From Euryarchaeota archaeon UBA549 (GTDB lineage: Archaea > Thermoplasmatota > Poseidoniia > Poseidoniales > Poseidoniaceae): a stretch of DNA of 6,699 nucleotides. The notes under the pieces are model-generated. The model made no database searches. It was not told where the DNA came from and saw nothing but the letters and a program-made list of their open reading frames with translations. Where the stretch lies: positions 1 through 6,699 of the forward strand of contig DAGF01000065.1 in the NCBI GenBank assembly GCA_002495645.1, written 5' to 3'. Position numbers and translations under genes: made by a program. Below, piece by piece: positions 1 through 6,400 of the stretch (position 1 is its first letter; the number at the start of each line of letters is the position of its first letter).

Positions 1-644
1 TGGGCTGCCTCCTCGTAGGCCTGTGCATCCGAGGCCGCATCCATCTGGGCCACCAATTCCTCGAGCAGCGGTGCAGCATCGCCGTTGAGGGTGCGGCGCA
101 CCGCCTTGACGCGGTCGTCGTATCCGGTGCCGTCAATGCACGGTCCTGCGCACAGACCGATGTGCATGGAGAGGCAACCCTGAGGAAGCAATTCCTTGCA
201 ATCGCGAATGCCAAACTGACGGCGAAGCAATTGCATCACCTGTTTGGCTGCACCTGCGTTGGGGAACGGGCCCCATTGCTGGGCGTTTTTTGGAGGCCTT
301 CTGGTGTACATGATTCGGGGGAATTCATCGTTGGTCATGGCCAGGTAAGGGAAGGATTTGTCGTCCTTCAGCATGGAATTGAATCGCGGCATGTGCTCCC
401 GAATCAGTTGGCGCTCAAGCACCAAAGCCGCCTGTGGTGTTTGGGTTACAATGCATTCGATGTCGTCGGCTCGGGCAACGAGTTCAGGAATCATGTGGCG
501 GTCGGGATTGGATGCAAAATACGACCGAATTCGTTCATTGAGCCGTGTCGCCTTGCCGACATAGAGCACTCTGCCCTGGTTTGTTTTGAACAAATACACG
601 CCCGGTTCATGCGGGAGGTCAGCCGAAGCCAAGTCCACGGGCAT
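1..644 (-). CDS. uvrC: UvrC, excinuclease ABC subunit C (N-terminal part, cut by window edge)
   Basis: UvrC makes the incisions in UvrABC nucleotide excision repair in the cytoplasm; its N-terminal GIY-YIG domain cuts 3' of the lesion. The 214 residues seen start MPVDLASADLPHEPGVYLF. The GIY-YIG nuclease occupies about residues 10-95: Tyr17 (GVY), Tyr28 and Lys31 (LYVGKA), Arg38, Tyr42, metal ligand Glu77 and Asn89 keep the family's spacing. Cys149, Cys157, Cys165 and Cys169 (IRDC...GC...IGLCAGPC) match the four-cysteine iron-sulfur motif. The last residues (QAYEEAA) look like the start of the UVR domain that contacts UvrB. The family is about 600 residues, so the second nuclease domain and HhH motifs lie outside the window. 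The ATG at 644 gives the usual short lead into the nuclease; the frame is open a further ~90 bases upstream but without another ATG. It is divergent from the STAND regulator. Identification is near certain. Confidence 0.97.
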   Translation of the reverse strand, partial: MPVDLASADLPHEPGVYLFKTNQGRVLYVGKATRLNERIRSYFASNPDRHMIPELVARADDIECIVTQTPQAALVLERQLIREHMPRFNSMLKDDKSFPYLAMTNDEFPRIMYTRRPPKNAQQWGPFPNAGAAKQVMQLLRRQFGIRDCKELLPQGCLSMHIGLCAGPCIDGTGYDDRVKAVRRTLNGDAAPLLEELVAQMDAASDAQAYEEAA

Positions 645-703
645 GGTCTTCCCACGCTCGCCCTGACTCAAAAGGGCAACCCTGTGGCGCTGGCTGAACA
701 AGG
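645..703. promoter_or_regulatory. Divergent intergenic region, uvrC / STAND regulator
   Basis: This 59-base gap separates two divergent genes, so both promoters must lie here or just inside the reading frames. It grows to 107 bases if the plus-strand gene really starts at 752. I see no convincing archaeal TATA box or strong Shine-Dalgarno site for either gene. The notable element is at 669-683, CAAAAGGG followed by CAACCCT, containing the small inverted repeat AGGG-CAA-CCCT at 673-683, 25 bases upstream of the uvrC start. A similar 15-mer occurs in the other divergent gap. Promoter content is inferred from gene orientation only. Confidence 0.35.
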
Positions 704-2926
704 GTGGGGATGTTTGATGAAGGAGACGCACGAGCAAGTTTTGTCATTCCCATGTTGAGCCGTTCTCAGGAGAAGTTGCTGCGCTACCTTGGGACCTTTC
801 CCGATGCGCTTGCGAAAGCCTGGGATGTGCCTCGGGCGGTGTCTCTACCGGGCCTTTCCGAGGCCATGGGTGTGGTCCGTTCGGGGCTCAATCAACCGCT
901 GAATGTGCTTCTCGATGAGGGTTTCATCGTGGTTCGCGTTGCGCATGTCTTGGGCGGTGGCTCTCGCCGCCGACAGGTCTACCATATCACCGAAAAGGGG
1001 CGAGGTTGGCTGTCTGAACACCCACTGGACGACTCAAGGCTCGATGTTGATTTGGAATCCAAGAACCAAGGGGGTCTCACCATCGTTGGGCGTGAGAACG
1101 AACTCAACGCCTTGAAGGCGTTGTTGGAAAAAGAGGGACGACTGGTGCTTACAGGCCTCTCGGGGGTTGGAAAAACCACGTTGTTGAAGGCTTGGTCCGC
1201 CCAATCACCCCAACCTGTTCGTTGGGCCACGATGGACCAACTGAGCGATGCGCAAACGGTTATCCAAGCCTGGTTCCCGGACACGGCCCTGCATCCAGTT
1301 GACCCCGAAGCCGTGATTGAACACATCGACCAGCAGGGCAAACACGTCCTTGTTGTTGACGACCTTCACCTGCTTGATCCACGCCATCTCAAGGTGGTTC
1401 GTTCCTTGCTTGTAGGCCTTCACGAGAGGGAGCACAAGGTGGTCCTCGCAGGACGCCTTCCGCTTCCTGAGGGCTTTGATTGGCCGTTGCTCAAACTTGG
1501 CACGCTCGATCCCAGTGACGCAGCAGCGGTCTTGGGCGACCATCTCGATGAGGAGATTCGCCTTGAGGTCGCAAAAGCGCTTGATGGTCACCCGATGGCG
1601 CTCAATCTCTACCGAGAGGGAGACCAACTTCCTGAAGCAGGTGAAGACATTCAGGCCTTTGTTGAACAGACCATGCTCGACGGGTTGGACGATGAAGCGC
1701 TTGAAGCGATGGACGGCATGGTGCTGTTTCCCCGACCACTTTCTGCAGAAATGGTGCCTGGTTCTTCTTCCATCGGTGCACTGGATGAACGAGCCTTGTT
1801 AAGATGGACCGAAGATGAAACTTCGCTCGAAATTCAGCACTTGATTCGCAACGTTCGCCGCACCATGCTCGATGAGGACCGTTTGGCGATGCTCCATCGT
1901 GCGGCGGCCGCTCATTGGGCGAACCATGTGGATGAACCAGCCTACGCGGTGCTGCACCTCTACCACACCATGGCCCTTGATGACGACCGATTCGTTGAGG
2001 GCATGGCCGAGCGATTTGACGGCTTGATGCTCGAGCAGAGCGGGGCCATGGCCGTTCTCTTCGACCGAGCGACTTCGCAGCGCCCCCAGCAGGAGAATCT
2101 GCATTATTGGGCGGGAAGAATCGCCGTCCATCGCCAAGAGTCGGACCGTGCTCGCCACCATCTCGAGGGTGTCCAATCGTCCTCCTTGCGCAATGAATTG
2201 GCGTATGAAATCGCCCAAATTGAAGGGGATGAACAGGAGGCTGAACGCTTGTTGCAGGCACAACTTGAACGCGCTTCGGATGTTGATGGGGTCCGTTGGC
2301 TTTTGCGGGCCGCGGTTCAACGAATTGAGGACCGTGTGTTTGACCAAGCATCAACCTTGAACGGCGAGAAGATTCAATCCATGCTCAATCAGGTGCGACT
2401 GCCCGAGGACATCACATCCCGAGCGAGCATCACCGTCAGCATGACCCTTATCCAACTCACCGTCGCCTTGTTGGAAGGTGACGAAGGTCGAGTCTCTTCG
2501 CTTGTGGAGGGCCTTGAATCCTTGAGTCACGCCGAAGACCCCATCGTTCTTCATGCCAAATTGAAGGCGAGTCTTGCCTTTGGCAACGGAACAAACGAAG
2601 ACCATCAGGCAGCCTATGAACGGGCTGCAGCCGCACAAACGACAGCGTTCCACACCGCCGTGGTCGGCTTGACCTTTGCCGAGTTTTTGGTGCGTCAAGG
2701 CCACCCATCAGCCGCTTCTGTCCACGCAACGCTCCCGCTTCCTTCTGCTTGGCAGGAGGGCGGCTCCCCTGGCCATCGCTATGCTGCCCGTTGGTGGTAC
2801 CTCAAAGGTCATCTTGACCCGTCGACGTCCGCTTCTTCGCTGCGAGAATCAGCCCGATGGTTCCGTCAAGCAGGTTGCTCCAATGCAGCACGTGAAGTGA
2901 CCCAGCGATTGCACCGGGTATTGTAA
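704..2926 (+). CDS. Winged-helix STAND/AAA ATPase with C-terminal TPR-like repeats, probable transcription regulator
   Basis: This 740-residue, probably cytoplasmic protein combines DNA-binding and NTP-switch modules. Residues about 20-105 form a winged helix, with helices around LSEAMGVVRSGLNQPL, a basic wing (GGGSRRRQVYHIT) and a TEKGR ending. After a linker, VGRENEL (128-134) opens the ATPase: Walker A GLSGVGKTT (151-159), Walker B HVLVVDDLH (214-222), a sensor-1-like VVLAGR (246-251) and a GHPMAL motif (295-300) like the GxP motif of STAND/NB-ARC proteins. A second winged-helix-like segment (about 365-405, LEIQHLIRNVRR) follows. Residues about 410-740 are helical with TPR-like pairs and probably receive the signal. 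By analogy with MalT-like STAND regulators, ligand binding would drive nucleotide exchange, oligomerisation and transcription control; ligand and targets are unknown. The frame starts with GTG at 704; ATG 710 and ATG 752 are alternatives, and 752 (MLSRSQEKLL) fits the domain start best. It is divergent from uvrC and convergent with the RAM genes. Confidence 0.9.
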   Translation: MGMFDEGDARASFVIPMLSRSQEKLLRYLGTFPDALAKAWDVPRAVSLPGLSEAMGVVRSGLNQPLNVLLDEGFIVVRVAHVLGGGSRRRQVYHITEKGRGWLSEHPLDDSRLDVDLESKNQGGLTIVGRENELNALKALLEKEGRLVLTGLSGVGKTTLLKAWSAQSPQPVRWATMDQLSDAQTVIQAWFPDTALHPVDPEAVIEHIDQQGKHVLVVDDLHLLDPRHLKVVRSLLVGLHEREHKVVLAGRLPLPEGFDWPLLKLGTLDPSDAAAVLGDHLDEEIRLEVAKALDGHPMALNLYREGDQLPEAGEDIQAFVEQTMLDGLDDEALEAMDGMVLFPRPLSAEMVPGSSSIGALDERALLRWTEDETSLEIQHLIRNVRRTMLDEDRLAMLHRAAAAHWANHVDEPAYAVLHLYHTMALDDDRFVEGMAERFDGLMLEQSGAMAVLFDRATSQRPQQENLHYWAGRIAVHRQESDRARHHLEGVQSSSLRNELAYEIAQIEGDEQEAERLLQAQLERASDVDGVRWLLRAAVQRIEDRVFDQASTLNGEKIQSMLNQVRLPEDITSRASITVSMTLIQLTVALLEGDEGRVSSLVEGLESLSHAEDPIVLHAKLKASLAFGNGTNEDHQAAYERAAAAQTTAFHTAVVGLTFAEFLVRQGHPSAASVHATLPLPSAWQEGGSPGHRYAARWWYLKGHLDPSTSASSLRESARWFRQAGCSNAAREVTQRLHRVL

Positions 2927-2928
2927 AC

Positions 2929-3162
2929 TCACAGTTCCGCACCGATGAGCGTTTTTGTTTCCTTGATGCCGGGGAGTTGTCGAATCTCTTCCACAATGCA
3001 TCGTGTCAGGGCGTACTCTTCGTCGGCCTGAACACGGGCGATGAGGTCGTACTCACCGAATAACATCCAATGGTCAGTGACCAAATCCACCTTGCTGAGT
3101 GCTTGGCGAACGGCGTCTTCTTGTCCGGGAAGGGTGGTCATCAACACAAAACCGATCGCCAC
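2929..3162 (-). CDS. Stand-alone Lrp/AsnC ligand-binding (RAM) domain protein, downstream copy
   Basis: This 77-residue protein is a single RAM domain, the alpha/beta effector-binding and oligomerisation module of Lrp/AsnC regulators, with no DNA-binding helix-turn-helix. Visible hallmarks are the first strand (GFVLMTT), the central FGEYDLIARV (35-44), a helix with an ILE-type pattern (TRCIVEEIRQLPGI) and the last strand ETKTLIGAEL. Family members bind amino acids or other small molecules and may regulate by pairing with full-length Lrp proteins. The start is GTG at 3162, 2 bases after the stop of the upstream copy, which implies one operon and likely translational coupling. Its TGA is 2 bases from the STAND gene's stop on the other strand. 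The family call is firm; the ligand and partner are unknown. Confidence 0.9.
   Translation of the reverse strand: MAIGFVLMTTLPGQEDAVRQALSKVDLVTDHWMLFGEYDLIARVQADEEYALTRCIVEEIRQLPGIKETKTLIGAEL
2951..2960 (+). terminator. Possible oligo-T terminator for the STAND gene
   Basis: GTTTTTGTTT lies 25-34 bases past the stop codon at 2926. Archaeal transcription often ends at such T-tracts without a hairpin. The convergent gene stops only 2 bases away, so any terminator for the plus transcript must fall inside the opposite gene, as this does. The tract is also explained by the Glu-Thr-Lys-Thr codons of that gene, so the assignment is tentative. Confidence 0.3.
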
Positions 3163-3164
3163 GT

Positions 3165-3398
3165 TCAGGCCCCCACTGCAATCAGGGTTTGCGTTTCTCG
3201 AACACCCTTGATTTTCCGAAAGGATTGCATCAACAGTTTGGAAAGTTCCCGCGATGTTGGCGAGCTGATGCGTACAAGAAGGTCAAATTCACCGTAAAGG
3301 GCGTGCACTTCGGCGACGTCATCGTGTTCCGCCAGCGAGAGGTAGACATCGCGCTCGTGGGTTGGTTCGGTTTTGAACAGCACAAACGCTTCGGGCAT
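3165..3398 (-). CDS. Stand-alone Lrp/AsnC ligand-binding (RAM) domain protein, upstream copy
   Basis: This second 77-residue single RAM domain is the first gene of the two-gene operon. It shows the same landmarks as its neighbour: AFVLFKT at the N-terminus, ALYGEFDLLVRI (33-44) in the centre, a helix around LSKLLMQSFRKIKGV, and ETQTLIAVGA at the end. It aligns without gaps to the downstream copy, with about 25 of 77 identities by hand count, so the pair looks like an old tandem duplication. I chose ATG 3398 because it begins the domain exactly as in the paralogue. The frame stays open upstream to 3854, but that stretch is antisense to the surface-protein gene and would add about 150 non-domain residues. 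No helix-turn-helix is present. It probably binds a small effector; which one cannot be told. Confidence 0.9.
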   Translation of the reverse strand: MPEAFVLFKTEPTHERDVYLSLAEHDDVAEVHALYGEFDLLVRISSPTSRELSKLLMQSFRKIKGVRETQTLIAVGA

Positions 3399-3495
3399 GG
3401 TATCTTGGATTGGAAATCGGGTCTTAGGGATTCCTGCCGTTGAAAATTCACACAAAAGGGGACCTTTCAAGAGGGACGGCGTGGCCCTTTGAGGC
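3399..3495. promoter_or_regulatory. Divergent intergenic region, RAM operon / surface protein, with a small palindrome
   Basis: This 97-base gap must serve the RAM operon on the minus strand and the surface-protein gene on the plus strand. Its only A/T-rich stretch (about 3439-3457, TTGAAAATTCACACAAAA) is a candidate TATA/BRE area for one or both, but it matches no strong consensus. It overlaps the start of a 13-base inverted repeat, AAAGG-GGA-CCTTT at 3455-3467, and CCCTTT recurs at 3485-3490. Neither start codon has a clear, well-spaced Shine-Dalgarno site, so leaderless or short-leader transcripts are possible. The function is inferred from orientation. Confidence 0.35.
3455..3467. repeat. 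13-base inverted repeat, possible operator
   Basis: The arms AAAGG and CCTTT flank a 3-base centre (GGA), 28 bases upstream of the surface-protein start and 56 bases upstream of the RAM start. The placement suits a regulator binding site, but 5-base arms are easily found by chance. A related sequence lies in the uvrC/STAND gap at 669-683. Confidence 0.3.
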
Positions 3496-6400
3496 ATGGA
3501 GCATACATCTTCGGACAGAGGACTCGCTTTGAGCCTCGTGTTTTTGTTCCTCATGCCCTTGATGTTGCACATCGTTCCTTCAGGCCCATCCACAGAAGTT
3601 GTTGAAGCCGACTCGACCCCTCTCTTCACCCAAGGACGGGCGCAGACGACATGGTCGGGAACACAGACCTTGTCGGGGACGTACACCATCGGTGTGGCCG
3701 ATGAAGTCATCATCCAACCCTGTACGGTGGTGCGGCTTGCCGCCAATGAGCGCCTGGTCGTGGACGGCCGCCTCACGGTGCTCGGCACCCAATCTTGCCC
3801 GGTCGTTTTCGAAGCCTCCGGCCTTGGCGACCACGAAGGTATCCAGTTCAACACGTCCTCATCCGGTCGGGGCTCCCTGATTCAGAACTTAACCATCGAG
3901 GACGCCATCTACGGCGTGACCATTTACGGGTCCAACCCCGTCATCGAGAACTTGACCGTGGTCAACCCAGACCGGGTCGCCGTTGACCTGTTCAACTCAG
4001 CAGCGCCGCGAATTACGGACCTCTATGTCGACCGTGCCGGTCGTGACCTTGGCTTCCAGGGGGACTGGCGCTATGGTTTGGGCCTCTCTATCGGCGCCGG
4101 CTCAACACCCATCGTCAACCGCGCTGTGTTCTCAGATATTTTGACACGAGCTGTCAACATTTGGGGCGGCTCTGGCGGTTTGATTCAAGGCATCACCGTC
4201 GACAATTGTTCGGGCTCTTCATGGGCCATGGTCGCCGGTATTTGGGTTGAGGACAGTCAACCGTTGCTGACCAACATCAGCATCACCAAATCCGACACGG
4301 GCATCGTCATCCGTCACATTGACGATGGCGGTTACACGCATGCTGTCGTGCGTCACGCCCATATCAGCGACTCGATGTACAGGGGCGTGTATGTTGACAA
4401 GAACAACCACACCAACTACACCAATTACGAAACCGCCGACTTCACCAACTTGACCATCACAGGAACGGGTGGCCCCGACTCAAAAACGCCGAACATCGGC
4501 TATGCCGCTCTCGAAGTGAATGCGACGGGAGCATGGTTTGACGACACGCTCATCGAGGATTCCACCACCGTTGGTGTCCGATTGTACTTCGTGGATTCCA
4601 CGACCACCTTCCGCAATCTAACGGTTCGTGATTCCGGCGACCCCGGCCAAGGACCTCACGAAGCAGGCGTGGCGATTCGTTCCTCCTTCTTTGCCCCGAC
4701 CTTTGAGGGTCTGGAAGTTTCCGGCTCGGTGGGTCCGGGGGTTCACTCCAATTCGGGAGGTGCAATGCAAGGCAGCGATTGGTTCCTCCACAACAACACA
4801 AAACAGGGCATCATCGTCGACCGTGCCACCGTTTCCATCGAGGGCATGCACCTTTCGGACAACGGCTATTCCGGTGCTCATGTCTTGGACGCACGTCGCA
4901 TTGATTTCTGGAATTTGACCGCCGAAAACAACGGGGCCTCTCCTTCTGCAAACGCTCAACAACAGGCGGGGCTGTATTACGAAGAATCCAACGACATCGA
5001 ATCATCGTCCGGTGATGTCCGATGCTGGTCGTGCACCGTCACCGGCTCAACAGGGCACGGTATTCTGGCCGTCAACTCGGTGGATCTGTGGCTTGAAAGC
5101 GTGCATTTGGAGGACAATGCGCAGACTCTCCCTGCCCTCGAGGTGGACAATGGCGACGCCATGCCGGCTGGTGCCAGCGGGCGGATTCACATCACGAACC
5201 TTCACGTTGAGGCCGAAAGCCCAAGTCAACCCGCTGTCAAGCTTCACCGTGCAGCCGTCCATGTGGACGGTCTCACCATGGCGGGCAATCACACCGGCTT
5301 GGACTGGCAAGGGGATAACAACGGTCAGTTTGCGTCCTACCTCAACAACACCGTCTTTTCAGGAACCGAATGCGCCGTGTTTGATGGCCACACCTTGCTT
5401 GCGGGTCACAGCAACCGTATCTCCACCGACTGCACGGGAGACATCACCTTCACCAACAGCCAAGTCAACTGGTCGGCCTTGACCGACGACCGAGGGGCGA
5501 CGGGAAGTCCAACCGTGCTGGACCTTGACGCCACCTCTACGCTGCACTTGCATCAACCGGTGGATGTCGCTTTCGCCTCAGCAGTGCTCGCCTCCGGCGC
5601 TCAACTGGACGTCGCTTGGGACTTGACGGTCTGGGTGGTGAACAACTACTCCAACGGTATTCCAGGAGCCAGCGTGAACGTGACCTTTGACGCCTATGAG
5701 CCGGCCTTCACGCTTCCTGCCAACGAGATCGGGCAGTTGTTCTTGCCCGATTTCATCGGTCAGCGGTGGACGTCGACGGGCGGTAGTTCGTACAACGTTG
5801 CAAACATTGATTGCGGCTACTTCGGAGTTTCAAACTCAACCTCCACGACCTTTGACCAGGACCGCGTCGTCTATTGCCTCCTGCCGCTGGCGAACCAAGC
5901 GCCGTTCATTCACTGGTCAACTCCAGAGGACGGGGCCGTCTTCCCTTCGGGCGCTGAGGTCTTCTTCAACGCCAGCGATTCATGGGACTTGGACAACGAT
6001 GCCCTGAACTTCAAATGGCGAAGTTCGCTCGACGACGACATTGTTGCAGGGTGTTCAGGTGTCTTTAGCAGCAACGACGATCCCGCTGACGGCGCACCCT
6101 TCCTCGCAAACGGCGATTCTTCAACAACGACACCTCCGTATTGTCAACTCTCGGACGGCATTCACGAAATCAGTCTCCAAGTTTGCGACATCAACCATTG
6201 CGTGGAAGAAATACGAACCATTGAACTGGTCAACTTCGCACCTGTGCTTGTTGTTGATTTCGAACCCGCCCTCAACCCGTGGAGCGAACTCATCATGCCG
6301 CAAACGGGCACGCTGGTCGTCAACACCACGGGCACGTATGACCCCGAGGGCGATGATTTCGCATGCGCCATTGATTTCAACGGCGAGGGTGCTGGTTGGG

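Noticed and set aside
162..758. 198-codon plus-strand open frame opposite uvrC
   Set aside because: It is antisense to a clear UvrC sequence with conserved catalytic residues and has no recognisable domain, so it is a shadow frame.
1602..2354. 250-codon minus-strand open frame inside the STAND gene
   Set aside because: It is Pro/Arg/His-rich low-complexity sequence with no domain, opposite a coherent STAND protein.
704..2926. Reading the STAND ATPase as an anti-phage (Avs/NLR-like) defence gene
   Set aside because: The N-terminus is a DNA-binding winged helix, not a nuclease, TIR or protease effector, and the neighbours are housekeeping or regulatory, so a transcription regulator fits better.
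2926..2931. Hairpin terminator between the convergent genes
   Set aside because: Only 2 bases separate the stop codons and I see no stable inverted repeat there.
3399..3854. N-terminal extension of the upstream RAM gene to a 229-residue protein
   Set aside because: The added residues resemble no DNA-binding domain, run antisense to the signal peptide and beta-helix of the surface protein, and the paralogue starts exactly at the RAM domain.
5012..5482. 156-codon plus-strand open frame in a shifted frame of the surface-protein gene
   Set aside because: The frame from 3496 is continuous through this region with consistent beta-helix features; the other frame is Pro/Thr/Ser-rich and has no domain.
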